Below the pieces are notes generated by a model. The model saw nothing but the letters and a program-made list of their open reading frames with translations, searched no databases and was not told where the DNA came from. The position numbers and the translations under genes are program-made. This document shows positions 37,245 to 45,900 of a stretch of 64,000 nt of DNA, piece by piece. How positions within the stretch are numbered: the first letter of the stretch is position 1; the number at the start of each line of letters is the position of its first letter. Source of the stretch: CAYPEL01 sp036479985 (lineage in GTDB: Bacteria > Pseudomonadota > Gammaproteobacteria > DSM-19610); contig CBDDAF010000003.1 of NCBI GenBank assembly GCA_965224815.1, positions 558,001 through 622,000 of the forward strand, read 5' to 3'.

Positions 37245-37985
37245 TCACCCCAACTCCATAAGTCGGGTAGATTGTTCATCCATAGTTTTCGCAGTATTCA
37301 TTAACTTGATTGCCATTTCGAACTGTCGCGAATAATCAATCATATTGACTAAAGCCTCGACAGCATTAACGTTACTGGATTCGATCACACCATTGACCAG
37401 TGAAACTTCATTGCTCGCCTCTGCATCAGTACCTGCACGAGTACGTAAAAGACCATCTTCACCTTTTACAAGTTCTGACATATCCGGTGAAACTAATTTT
37501 ATACGCCCTACTTCAGCGATTACCGTTGGTTGCTGACCTATCGGCCGTATACTGACTGTCCCGTCTGTACCGATCTCTAATTTCTCAAACTCTGGTATCA
37601 CCAACGGGCCGCCATCACCCATCACCGGATGACCCGCACCGGTCAACAACTGACCATTAATATTGACCTGGAGATCTCCAGCACGGGTATAGGCCTCACT
37701 GCCATCTGGCGACTGCACTGCAATCCAGCCATCACCATTGACAGCAACATCCAGATCACGGCCCGTCGAAACAATACTGCCTTTTGAAAAGCTGACACCC
37801 GAGTTTTCAGCAACCGAATAAGTCCGGCTATCGACACCGGCACCGGTTAACTGCTGATCATCAAAGTTAGCCAGATCAGCCTGAAAACCTGTCGTGTTGG
37901 CGTTCGCCAGATTGTTTGAGTTCAGCGTCTGTGCGTGCATAATCTGCTTCGCACCGCTGGACATAATAAAGAGTACTCGATCCAT
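37245..37985 (-). CDS. flgF: Proximal rod protein FlgF
   Basis: A 246-residue rod protein (LFIMSSGAKQIMHAQTLNSNNLANANTTGFQADLANF; DLDVAVNGDGWIAVQ; SSNVNAVEALVNMIDYSRQFEM). It lies between flgE and flgG and starts 18 bases after flgE. Confidence 0.95.
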   Translation of the reverse strand: MDRVLFIMSSGAKQIMHAQTLNSNNLANANTTGFQADLANFDDQQLTGAGVDSRTYSVAENSGVSFSKGSIVSTGRDLDVAVNGDGWIAVQSPDGSEAYTRAGDLQVNINGQLLTGAGHPVMGDGGPLVIPEFEKLEIGTDGTVSIRPIGQQPTVIAEVGRIKLVSPDMSELVKGEDGLLRTRAGTDAEASNEVSLVNGVIESSNVNAVEALVNMIDYSRQFEMAIKLMNTAKTMDEQSTRLMELG

Positions 37986-38003
37986 AATTGACTCAATCAG
38001 TTA

Positions 38004-39590
38004 TTAACGAATATTAATGATCGTTTGGGTAATGGTATCCGCCGTGGTTATCACCTGGGCATTTGCCTGGAAATTACGTTGCGCGGTTATCATGCCTACC
38101 AGTTCTTCAGTCAAATCGACATTCGAACCTTCTAACGCACCGGACTCAATCAATCCCAATGAACCCGCACCAGGCTCACCCACCAGAGGCGCACCTGAAT
38201 CAAAAGTTTCTGACCAACTGGTATCACCCAGTTGACGCAAACCTTGTGTATTATTAAAATTAGCAATGGCAACCTGACCCAGGGTGCGTGACTGCCCATT
38301 GGTAAAACGGGAAGTGATAACACCCGTATCACCAATATCGATACCACTTAATCGGCCCGTCGGGAATCCATTTTGATCCAATGCACTGATGTTAAACGCG
38401 CTGCCGAACTGCGTAGTATTTCCAAAATTCATATCAAGATTCAACGCAGCCGCACCGCCACCAGGATCAAAACCCGGAACCGTTACTGTGCTTGGAAAAC
38501 TGGTTGTTAAAATACTTCCCGTGGATGAGAACTCGAGAATATCCGGGCCGCTGCGTTGATTGCCGTCAACATATAAATGACTTTCCCATTGATTGGGGAT
38601 TGCACTCTTACGGAAGTACATTGTGGCAAGATGCGGTGATCCTAATGTGTCATACACCGTCAATGATGTTGAATTGTTATACGTGCTGCCATCAGTCGGG
38701 TCGAAACCGGATTGAGCCGCACCGTCTGCAACACTCGCTACATTCGAACCACCTGCATTAGTAGAGACAACATTACTGGTATCCAATGTGAGTGGTGTAG
38801 GCGCTTGTGTACCCAGGCCATCCGGATCCCAATTTAAAGTGACCGTATCAGTACCAATGGTGACAGCGCTGGCAGTTGTCGGAGGAACAGTCGCTGCACC
38901 ACCGACCAGCAATTCAACATCCCAGTCAGCACCCGTACCTGTATAGTTAAACTGTATGGAAGCATTATTGATTTGATTACCCTGCTGATCAAACATGGTG
39001 AAATTTGGTGTGGTATAGCTACCAGCAGTGGTATCCAACTGAGTACCTGGTGTGAGCCCTAATGTACTGGAAGCGGCAAGACCGCCTGGAATAGGTGCTG
39101 AAGCATCCAGATTTGCTGTTATATCTACATCAGTAGACGCTTGCGGAGCAATATCTGCATTTTCTAACTGTAATGGACCCGTTCCGCCAGTAATCAATCC
39201 ATTATTATCTGCTTCGAAAATAGTCAGACGTTGATTTGAGCTATTTACAACGAAACCATTACGATCAATACCAAACTGACCTGCACGTGTATAGGAATTC
39301 ACACCATTATCATCCATGATGAAAAATCCCTGCCCGCTGATAGCCAGATCGAGGTTGTTATCGGTAAAACCGATATTTCCCTGACTGAACTGCTGAGCCA
39401 CATTAGATACACGAACGCCGGTACCGATTGCATTCGACGTTGTACCCAGACTAGAGGTTGCAAAAATATCCGCAAATTCAGCACGTGATTCCTTAAAACC
39501 TGTTGTGCTTGCATTTGCAACGTTGTTACCAATAACACGCAGCTCTGCCGAAGCTGCATTCAATCCACTCAGTGCGGTACGAAAAGGCAT
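38004..39590 (-). CDS. flgE: Flagellar hook protein FlgE
   Basis: A 528-residue hook protein: N-terminus FRTALSGLNAASAELRVIGNNVANASTTGFKESRAEF, the LDLAISGQGFFIMDDNG block and a C-terminal helix (SNVDLTEELVGMITAQRNFQANAQVI). It is longer than enteric FlgE (about 400) because of an expanded middle domain, as in many polar flagellates. It follows flgD. Confidence 0.96.
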   Translation of the reverse strand: MPFRTALSGLNAASAELRVIGNNVANASTTGFKESRAEFADIFATSSLGTTSNAIGTGVRVSNVAQQFSQGNIGFTDNNLDLAISGQGFFIMDDNGVNSYTRAGQFGIDRNGFVVNSSNQRLTIFEADNNGLITGGTGPLQLENADIAPQASTDVDITANLDASAPIPGGLAASSTLGLTPGTQLDTTAGSYTTPNFTMFDQQGNQINNASIQFNYTGTGADWDVELLVGGAATVPPTTASAVTIGTDTVTLNWDPDGLGTQAPTPLTLDTSNVVSTNAGGSNVASVADGAAQSGFDPTDGSTYNNSTSLTVYDTLGSPHLATMYFRKSAIPNQWESHLYVDGNQRSGPDILEFSSTGSILTTSFPSTVTVPGFDPGGGAAALNLDMNFGNTTQFGSAFNISALDQNGFPTGRLSGIDIGDTGVITSRFTNGQSRTLGQVAIANFNNTQGLRQLGDTSWSETFDSGAPLVGEPGAGSLGLIESGALEGSNVDLTEELVGMITAQRNFQANAQVITTADTITQTIINIR

Positions 39591-39615
39591 AAATAATTCT
39601 CCTTACAATTAATCT

Positions 39616-40287
39616 TTACAGAATTTGACGGACTTCAGAGAAGTCAATTGGGCCAATGCCAGCAAGATCCAGCAGTAGCCCTCCGTTTTTGTTTAATGTG
39701 ACACTGTTAACTTCGGTAGCTACCAGCGTTTCCAATGCTTCAGATTCACCGTCAAACGATGCTTCAGCTGTTAGCAAATATTTTCCAGGTGTTGCAAATT
39801 GACCGTCTGACTTGATCCCATCCCATTTGAATGACACTTGCCCTGCCGATTGAGATCCGAGTTCCAGTTTTCGAATAATCTGTCCTGAATTGTCATGAAC
39901 ATTGATGGTGACCTGGCCACTTGCACTAGGCAGTTCTACATTGCCCTTAACATCACCACCCTGTTCAAGCGCTACGACACCCGTTGGCACAATCACTTTA
40001 TGTCCGACCAGGTTAGCTGCTTGTATAGCCTGATTAGAAACCAGAGAATCACTCAGCTTATCGAATGAAGTTTGCAGATCACCGATTCCGCTTACGGTTG
40101 AGAACTGCGCAATTTGTGCCAGGAAATCACCGTTCTCCATAGGTTTGAACGGATCTTGATTCTCCAGTTGAGTGGTCATTAATTTAAGAAAATCTTCCTG
40201 CCCCAGTTCTTCTCGTTCACTGCCGGTATCTAACTCCCGGACAGTCCGGAATATTCCATCTGGAACTGCATTATTAGTGTCAATCAT
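39616..40287 (-). CDS. flgD: Hook cap/assembly protein FlgD
   Basis: A 223-residue protein with the FlgD N-terminal motif (LGQEDFLKLMTTQLENQDPFKPMENGDFLAQIAQFSTV) and a beta-sandwich C-terminal part with FKWDGIKSDGQFATPGKY. It caps the growing hook. It lies between flgC and flgE. Confidence 0.96.
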   Translation of the reverse strand: MIDTNNAVPDGIFRTVRELDTGSEREELGQEDFLKLMTTQLENQDPFKPMENGDFLAQIAQFSTVSGIGDLQTSFDKLSDSLVSNQAIQAANLVGHKVIVPTGVVALEQGGDVKGNVELPSASGQVTINVHDNSGQIIRKLELGSQSAGQVSFKWDGIKSDGQFATPGKYLLTAEASFDGESEALETLVATEVNSVTLNKNGGLLLDLAGIGPIDFSEVRQIL

Positions 40288-40307
40288 TTATAAATTCCTT
40301 CTACCTG

Positions 40308-40721
40308 TTATTGCCCAATTCGCAGTGTCGCCATCATCAACTGCTTGGAAGTACTTATAACTTCAACATTACTTTGATAGGCACGCGAAGCGGATATCAT
40401 GTTGGCCATTTCATCCACCATGTTGACATTTGGCTGAAAAATATAGCCTTCTTCGTTGGCTAACGGATGATCCGGCTGATAACGTTTATCAAGAGGTGCG
40501 TCACTTTCAAGCACCTGATTCACTTTTACACCGAACACTTCCGGGTCGCCTTGTAATGATTTCATCACGGCTGAAAAAACCGGGTGGCGTGCGTGGTATG
40601 TTGTTTCTTCACTGCCACCAACACTCTGGGCATTTGCCAAATTACTGGCAGTGACATTCAAACGAATGTTCTGCGCATTCATTGCTGAACCGGCGATGTC
40701 AAATACTTTGAAAAATGACAT
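40308..40721 (-). CDS. flgC: Rod protein FlgC
   Basis: A 137-residue rod protein (FKVFDIAGSAMNAQNIRLNVTASNLANAQS; NPVNMVDEMANM-like block near the end). It lies two bases after flgB and 20 bases before flgD, the standard order. Confidence 0.96.
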   Translation of the reverse strand: MSFFKVFDIAGSAMNAQNIRLNVTASNLANAQSVGGSEETTYHARHPVFSAVMKSLQGDPEVFGVKVNQVLESDAPLDKRYQPDHPLANEEGYIFQPNVNMVDEMANMISASRAYQSNVEVISTSKQLMMATLRIGQ

Positions 40722-40723
40722 GG

Positions 40724-41116
40724 CTATTCTCCCCTGATGGCCAGTTTCAGGCCTTGAATTCGGCCGTTTAAAAACGTCAATGTCGACTGGTAACGAATAG
40801 CATTTTGAGTAAACTCACCGCGTTCGATTTGACTGTCAACCGTATTGCCATCAAGAGAAGGTTGTACGGGCACTCGGTAAAGCGTCTCGGTTTTAATTGC
40901 ATTAGATGATGGCCCACCCAGGTGACCCGACCGGGTTGCTTTCATTTCCAGTTCATCACCTGCTGAAGCCAGCACGGTTCTGAAATCAATATCCTTTGCC
41001 TTGAAACCTGGCGTATCTGAATTAGCCAGATTGGATGCCAACAACTCTGAACGTTGGCTATACACCTGGAGATTACGCGGCAGATTGCCTAATAATTTAT
41101 CAAGACTGATGGACAT
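40724..41116 (-). CDS. flgB: Rod protein FlgB
   Basis: A 130-residue proximal rod protein (NLQVYSQRSELLASNLANSDTPGFKAKDIDFRTVL). It is the first gene of the flgBCDEFGHIJKL operon and follows a perfect sigma-54 promoter by about 26 bases. Confidence 0.96.
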   Translation of the reverse strand: MSISLDKLLGNLPRNLQVYSQRSELLASNLANSDTPGFKAKDIDFRTVLASAGDELEMKATRSGHLGGPSSNAIKTETLYRVPVQPSLDGNTVDSQIERGEFTQNAIRYQSTLTFLNGRIQGLKLAIRGE

Positions 41117-41152
41117 GCGTAGCTCGGTTGATTAGTTTCATGCAATGAATAG

Positions 41153-41168
41153 AGCAACCACCGTGCCA
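41153..41168 (-). promoter_or_regulatory. Sigma-54 promoter of the flgB operon
   Basis: Minus strand TGGCAC-N5-TTGCT, the exact sigma-54 consensus at -24 and -12. Transcription would begin about 26 bases before the flgB ATG. Confidence 0.9.
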
Positions 41169-41234
41169 ACATGGTCCTGTTTATATAAATCAAAGAGTTA
41201 TAAAATTATTGTCAACAAATGCATAGGTAAAGCG

Positions 41235-41289
41235 GCAAGTAATGTCCGCCATACGGCAAACTGATTTGCCGTATGTAGTCATTACTTGC
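41235..41289. repeat. Inverted repeat hairpin near flgB
   Basis: Outer arms GCAAGTAATG/CATTACTTGC and a perfect inner stem CATACGGCAAA/TTTGCCGTATG with a CTGA loop. It could act as a bidirectional terminator between the divergent operons or be a small mobile relic. Confidence 0.8.
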
Positions 41290-41292
41290 TTA

Positions 41293-41400
41293 AGCCCCCT
41301 CCCCCTCAGGGGGAGGGTTGGGGAGAGCGTAGCGAGGGGCCGGGGATCAAATAAGAACAGAACCTTATATAAAATCCTCTCTCCCTGAGGTAGAGGACGA
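41293..41400. repeat. CCCTCTCCC-type palindromic repeat, copy 2
   Basis: Same family as 35251-35353: an inner palindrome CCCTCCCCCTCAGGGGGAGGG, then GGGGAGAGCG, with a facing TCTCTCCCTGAGG block near 41378. It lies upstream of flgA. Confidence 0.75.
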
Positions 41401-41510
41401 TGTGTTCTTATTATGTTTTGAATTTATATTTAGTTTGTATTAGCGAATTAAAACCCAACAGGCATATCTCTTGCATTAAGAATCACAAATTCTTTTACAC
41501 AGATTTAATC

Positions 41511-42236
41511 ATGCAGCCAACTAAACAATCTATATGCCCATTATTGATGACTATCATTTCTATGATGATTATCATGACCTCAGTTCAAGCCAACGAGCAA
41601 CGCTGGCAAAGCCGGGAGACAATCCTCCAGACAGCACAGGATTTTCTAAATGATTACACCGCCAGCAGCCATAACGGACGCACCGAAATCAAACTAGGCA
41701 AACTCGATTCCCGGCTAAAACTAAAATCTTGTGACACTGGACTTGAAGCCTTCCAGGCACCCGGTAGCCGACAAATGGGTAACACCACAGTTGGCGTTCG
41801 ATGCTCGGATGATAATGGCTGGAGTATTTACGTTTCCGCTAAAATAAAGGTGTTTGGTCAGGTGCTCGTATTACGACAACCGCTGACAAGAGGCACCACC
41901 ATCAGCGAAAAAGATCTCGATCTGGTGGAACGAAATCTTTCTGCATTACCTTACGGTTACTACATTGATCCCAAACCCGTCATTGGCAAATTGACTAAAC
42001 GCACGCTGGCTGCGAACAGCGTATTAACACCGCAAATGATACAAGCACCCAAACTGGTCAAACGTGGCCAACGGGTAACTTTGGTTGGCGAAAGCGGCCC
42101 GCTCACGGTAAGAATGGTCGGCGAAGCACTGGCAGATGGCGGTGAAGGTGATCTCATTCGGGTGCGTGCAGATGGCTCAAAACGTGTGATTGACGGCACA
42201 GTCATTTCACAAGGCGTCATAAAAGTGACGCTTTAG
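41511..42236 (+). CDS. flgA: P-ring assembly chaperone FlgA
   Basis: A 241-residue periplasmic protein with a signal peptide (about 1-32, ending VQANEQRW) and a C-terminal SAF domain (about 115-240; VLVLRQPLTRGTTISEKDLD, RVTLVGESGPLTVRMVGEALADGGEGD and the VIDGTVISQG-like end). It helps FlgI form the P ring. The frame opens at 41400, but the ATG at 41511 gives the proper signal peptide. It is divergent from flgB and precedes flgM. Confidence 0.95.
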   Translation: MQPTKQSICPLLMTIISMMIIMTSVQANEQRWQSRETILQTAQDFLNDYTASSHNGRTEIKLGKLDSRLKLKSCDTGLEAFQAPGSRQMGNTTVGVRCSDDNGWSIYVSAKIKVFGQVLVLRQPLTRGTTISEKDLDLVERNLSALPYGYYIDPKPVIGKLTKRTLAANSVLTPQMIQAPKLVKRGQRVTLVGESGPLTVRMVGEALADGGEGDLIRVRADGSKRVIDGTVISQGVIKVTL

Positions 42237-42258
42237 TCGCAAGCCAGAAAAAAGGCTT

Positions 42259-42285
42259 TAAAGTTATTGATTGAAGGGGCGATAA
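42259..42285 (+). promoter_or_regulatory. Sigma-28 (FliA) promoter of flgM
   Basis: TAAAGTTA-N11-GGCGATAA: seven of eight bases at each element of the FliA consensus, with exact spacing. The start site would be about 35 bases before flgM. It gives late FliA-driven flgM expression in addition to readthrough from flgA. Confidence 0.88.
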
Positions 42286-42326
42286 TCTATTCAAGTTGTT
42301 TTGAAATAGATTAGAGGTTCCCTGCA

Positions 42327-42641
42327 ATGGAAGTAGATAACAACCGCAATGCACCGCCAGTTCCAACTGGCAACAAAAATCGTGCGCAGGTTGAGAGTCA
42401 GAAAAAGGATGACACCGGCAACTCCAGTCAACCATCCAATCCATCTGAACAAGTCAGCCTGACAGAGTCATCGCGCCAGCTACAGGAGCTGGAAAATCTA
42501 ATTGCCAGTCAACCAATGGTTGATAGCAAACGTGTCGATGCTATTCGCGAAGCGATCGCTAAGGATAACTTTAAAGTTGATGCTGATAGTATCGCTGACA
42601 AACTGCTGCGCTTTGAGCAGTTACTAACGGAAAAACTCTAA
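42327..42641 (+). CDS. flgM: Anti-sigma-28 factor FlgM
   Basis: A 104-residue protein, disordered in its first half and helical in its second (SLTESSRQLQELENLIAS; VDSKRVDAIREAIAKDNFKVDADSIADKLLRFE), the FlgM signature. It binds FliA until exported through the finished hook. A GAGG site lies nine bases before the ATG. Confidence 0.95.
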   Translation: MEVDNNRNAPPVPTGNKNRAQVESQKKDDTGNSSQPSNPSEQVSLTESSRQLQELENLIASQPMVDSKRVDAIREAIAKDNFKVDADSIADKLLRFEQLLTEKL

Positions 42642-42691
42642 TAGAGTTCTGATTTATTCGTGCATCTTATCATTATGCACGGTGCAAATTA

Positions 42692-42753
42692 TGTAGGAGC
42701 GGCTTCAGCCGCGATGAACACTGCGCGTAATCGCGGCTGAAGCCGCTCCTACA
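42692..42753. repeat. REP inverted pair 3
   Basis: Two 23-base REP arms in inverted orientation with a 16-base spacer, in the flgM-flgN gap. Confidence 0.95.
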
Positions 42754-42814
42754 AATTCTCGCTTATTAATCAGAGATTCTATGGAAATAATATAAACACA
42801 GAGGTGTTGAAAGG

Positions 42815-43282
42815 ATGCAACAAAAATTCTCAGTACTGTTGAGTTCCCTGAAAACATGTACAGCCAACTTGCTTGAGTGTCTTGAAGCAGAACGTCATGG
42901 TTTGTCATCGCGTGACTTGGAACAAATCGAGAAAACTACCCCGCACAAGACTGAACTAACCAGAGAAATGGAACAACTTGAAGTCCAGCGCATTGAACTC
43001 GTCACATCCCTGGGTCATAAAAATGATTCCGCTGGCATGGCTGCTTGTATTAAGAGTCAACCAAACGCCAAACAACTCACCCATTTATGGCAAGAAGTGC
43101 TGGATAATCTCAAAGCCTGCCGGGACTACAATCTGACTAACGGTGGCATTCTTGAATTGGGGCGCAGGCAAGCTGAACAAGCGCTGAGTATTTTACGGGG
43201 TCAACACGGAGATCCTAAACTATATAGCTCCGAAGGTGACACATCACCCGCATTAGGCAATCGAAATCTCGGCAAGTGCTGA
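42815..43282 (+). CDS. flgN: FlgK/FlgL export chaperone FlgN
   Basis: A 155-residue helical protein (SSLKTCTANLLECLEAERHGLSSRDLEQIEKTTPHKTELTREMEQL) of the FlgN family, ending in a flexible tail (GDTSPALGNRNLGKC). It carries the hook-filament junction proteins to the export gate. It follows flgM with a REP pair in between. Confidence 0.92.
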   Translation: MQQKFSVLLSSLKTCTANLLECLEAERHGLSSRDLEQIEKTTPHKTELTREMEQLEVQRIELVTSLGHKNDSAGMAACIKSQPNAKQLTHLWQEVLDNLKACRDYNLTNGGILELGRRQAEQALSILRGQHGDPKLYSSEGDTSPALGNRNLGKC

Positions 43283-43294
43283 CCACGCAATGAT

Positions 43295-43358
43295 TGTAGG
43301 AGCGGCTTCAGCCGCGAAAGGTACATCAGTGATTCTCGCGGCTGAAGCCGCTCCTACA
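43295..43358. repeat. REP inverted pair 4
   Basis: Two 23-base REP arms in inverted orientation with an 18-base spacer, between the convergent ends of flgN and the PilZ gene. Confidence 0.95.
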
Positions 43359-43386
43359 GGCTTTTACGAATTAATCAGTATTTTTT

Positions 43387-44118
43387 CTAATCTGTAAAAT
43401 CCAATAGTGCGACTTCCGTTAATTCTGCAAGCCGCCCTTTGACGTATTTCCGTATTTCCAGCTGTTGTATTTTATAATCTTCACCCACAGTTGAAAATTG
43501 AATACCACAGGATTTAACGCCAGCAAGACTGAACATTTTAATTACCCGTGCAATTAAACTGAACTTGTATTCAGAATTGGGTAGCATAAAATCTATTTTC
43601 AGTCGGTCAGCTCCTGCCGGGCAATCCGGCGCATTAAAAAACAACAGCCGTAAACCCCCCTCAGAAATATCCATTAAGGCAGCTGTCAGACTCTGATTAG
43701 TTGATGTATTTGTAATATTGACTTCTGTACGAGGATTAGAAGGCAGAATTGCTCGCGATGTAGCCCGACGATTAAAAGTTGAAAATGTCTTCGCAGGCAG
43801 CCTGGTTTGAGCACCTTGATCATTCAAATACTCAATACTGAGCGTAACAAACCCTTTTGCACCACGCACATTATTTACAATACCTTTGATCGTATTCAGT
43901 GTCTTTGTATCTTGCTTTTGTATACGCAAGTTAATGCTTGGATGACTGGACATGTCCATGTGTTGGACAAAAGTTTCGGCAAACATCAGACTGGTGCCGA
44001 ATTCGGAGAGACTTATAATTTCTGCCTTAACATAGTTAAGTGTTGACCAACTGGCCCATATCTCGACATAGGCATCTTTCTTTTGTATTGCACCCTCTGT
44101 TGTACTTTGGCTTTCCAT
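43387..44118 (-). CDS. PilZ-domain c-di-GMP receptor protein
   Basis: A 243-residue protein. Residues about 1-110 form an unassigned, probably beta-rich domain. Residues about 115-235 are a PilZ domain with both c-di-GMP motifs: RRATSR (117-122) and DISEGG (150-155, the DxSxxG motif). The layout resembles YcgR-type proteins that slow the flagellar motor, although the N-terminal domain is not clearly YcgR-N. It is the last gene after cheB, which places c-di-GMP sensing inside the chemotaxis operon. Confidence 0.85.
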   Translation of the reverse strand: MESQSTTEGAIQKKDAYVEIWASWSTLNYVKAEIISLSEFGTSLMFAETFVQHMDMSSHPSINLRIQKQDTKTLNTIKGIVNNVRGAKGFVTLSIEYLNDQGAQTRLPAKTFSTFNRRATSRAILPSNPRTEVNITNTSTNQSLTAALMDISEGGLRLLFFNAPDCPAGADRLKIDFMLPNSEYKFSLIARVIKMFSLAGVKSCGIQFSTVGEDYKIQQLEIRKYVKGRLAELTEVALLDFTD

Positions 44119-44145
44119 CGCCTGCCTCCTGGCAAGTTTTTTACA

Positions 44146-45264
44146 TTAGGTGACAGCCTCCATTTTTCTGATTGGAGTCTTACTCACCTTATCTTTTGCA
44201 ACTTCCAGTATTCTGTCTGCAATCTTCTGCAGGGGAAGCACAGTATCAACGCAATTACGTTTAACAGCTTCTCCCGGCATACCCCAGACAACACTGGTTC
44301 GCTCATCCTGAGCAATTGTATACGCTCCCTGCTGATGCATCAACGCCATGCCTTCGGCACCGTCAGCGCCCATCCCGGTTAACATAACACCAATTGCATT
44401 CTGTCCAGCATGCTCACTAACAGATCGAAATAATACTTCCACACTAGGCCGGTGCCGGTTAACAGGTGGCGCATCGCTCAAGCGACAGATATAACGCGCA
44501 CCATCGCGCACCAGCTCAAGATGATGGCTGCCAGGCGCAATATAAACATGCCCCGGCATAACTTGCTGGCCATTACTGGCTTCACAGACATTCATGGCAC
44601 TAACAGAATCCATGCGCTTCGCAAAGGGGCCACTGAAAGCTTCAGGAATGTGTTGCGCAATAACCACGCCCGGGCAATCTGCTGGTAAGCGTGTCAAGAC
44701 ATCTTTAATTGCCTCGGTTCCACCCGTTGATGCACCGATAGCAATAATGCGATCAGTTGTTTTGAAATGCCTGCTTCGATTTACACTACTGGTTGTCTTC
44801 AGCGGTTGTTTTTCTGCCGACACAGCTCGGGATGGCGCTGCAGCTTGGCTTAACGCTTGTACACGCACACTCGCCGCTATCTTGACCTTACCAATAATTT
44901 CATCCGCATATTCTTGTATGCTATCTGTCAAATCCAGTTTTGGTTTAGTTACAAAATCAATGGCTCCTAGCTCCAGAGCCTCTAATGTGACATCAGCCCC
45001 TTTTTCAGTAAGCGTTGATACCATCACAACCGGCATTGGCCGCAACCGCATCAGGTTACGCAAAAATGTAACGCCATCCATTTTTGGCATTTCAACATCC
45101 AACGTAAGCACATCCGGATTGAGTTGTTTGATCTTATCGCGGGCAATAAAAGGATCCGGCGCAGTTCCGGCAATTTCAATCGCTGGATCACTGGACAATA
45201 TGTCCGTCAATAATTTCCTGACCAGTGCCGAATCATCTATTATTAATACGCGTATTTTTTTCAT
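44146..45264 (-). CDS. cheB: Chemotaxis protein-glutamate methylesterase CheB
   Basis: A 372-residue response regulator with a receiver domain (about 1-115; LIIDDSALVRKLL, LTLDVEMPKMDG) and a C-terminal methylesterase (about 175-372). The catalytic serine lies in AIGASTGGTEAI, the histidine in IAQHIPEAFSGPF and the aspartate in TGMGADGAEGM. The ATG at 45264 is the family start; the frame extends upstream without support. It removes receptor methyl groups. Confidence 0.96.
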   Translation of the reverse strand: MKKIRVLIIDDSALVRKLLTDILSSDPAIEIAGTAPDPFIARDKIKQLNPDVLTLDVEMPKMDGVTFLRNLMRLRPMPVVMVSTLTEKGADVTLEALELGAIDFVTKPKLDLTDSIQEYADEIIGKVKIAASVRVQALSQAAAPSRAVSAEKQPLKTTSSVNRSRHFKTTDRIIAIGASTGGTEAIKDVLTRLPADCPGVVIAQHIPEAFSGPFAKRMDSVSAMNVCEASNGQQVMPGHVYIAPGSHHLELVRDGARYICRLSDAPPVNRHRPSVEVLFRSVSEHAGQNAIGVMLTGMGADGAEGMALMHQQGAYTIAQDERTSVVWGMPGEAVKRNCVDTVLPLQKIADRILEVAKDKVSKTPIRKMEAVT

Positions 45265-45286
45265 TATTACTTGCCTCTTTCCTGGC

Positions 45287-45895
45287 TTACCGTACAGTAA
45301 TATGATCCCAGTAATTTTCTTCCGCCTGCGCAACATTATTGTTGTGCATGGTTTTCAGCTTTTTAACCATCACTTTCCCGGTCCTGGGAAAATAAATAAC
45401 TTTTCTGGGATAAATATCTCCCATATCTTCAGTCAACATCGTCAAACCATGTGTTTCCATGTATTGCTGGATAAAACGTATATTCTGCTCACCTATCTGA
45501 TTCATATTTTCATGCATACGCCCGCCGCCGAATACTTTAACTTCCAGATTTCGCCGCGATCCGCCTTTTGCAAGGATTGATTTAATCAGGTGATCCATCG
45601 CATGATTGCCATAACGTGTCGCCGTACCTATTGAATAATCCGGATGTTGAGTGCTGCCAGTAGGTAATAAAAAGTGGTTCATTCCGCCTATACCAAGCGC
45701 CGAATCACGCACACAGGCTGACACACAAGAACCTAACACCGTCGTAATCAATTCATTGTCGGTCGTAACGTAGTATTCGCCTGGCAATATTTTCGCCCCG
45801 TTCATTTCATACCGGGTATCCCAGAACATACAAATATGCTCAAAACCAGGCTGCGGAACAATATTCGGCTTGTCCTTTTTGGCCAAAAATCCCAT
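45287..45895 (-). CDS. cheD: Chemoreceptor glutamine deamidase CheD
   Basis: A 202-residue protein with the catalytic Cys in TTVLGSCVSACV and the His in GGMNHFLLP, plus NLEVKVFGGGRM. It deamidates receptor glutamines. It lies between cheR and cheB, six bases after cheR. Its N- and C-terminal extensions are somewhat longer than in the minimal family. Confidence 0.94.
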   Translation of the reverse strand: MGFLAKKDKPNIVPQPGFEHICMFWDTRYEMNGAKILPGEYYVTTDNELITTVLGSCVSACVRDSALGIGGMNHFLLPTGSTQHPDYSIGTATRYGNHAMDHLIKSILAKGGSRRNLEVKVFGGGRMHENMNQIGEQNIRFIQQYMETHGLTMLTEDMGDIYPRKVIYFPRTGKVMVKKLKTMHNNNVAQAEENYWDHITVR

Positions 45896-45900
45896 TTACA

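Larger units (their letters stand above)
41117..41510. other. Divergent flgB-flgA control region
   Basis: About 390 bases. From the flgB side: the sigma-54 promoter (41153-41168), a strong hairpin (41235-41289), then a CCCTCTCCC-type repeat (41293-41400) and about 110 AT-rich bases before flgA. I could not place a flgA promoter with confidence. Confidence 0.65.

Noticed and set aside
29030..43358. REP arms as CRISPR repeats
   Set aside because: The arms occur as isolated inverted pairs in separate gaps, not as direct repeats with regular spacers, and no cas genes are present.
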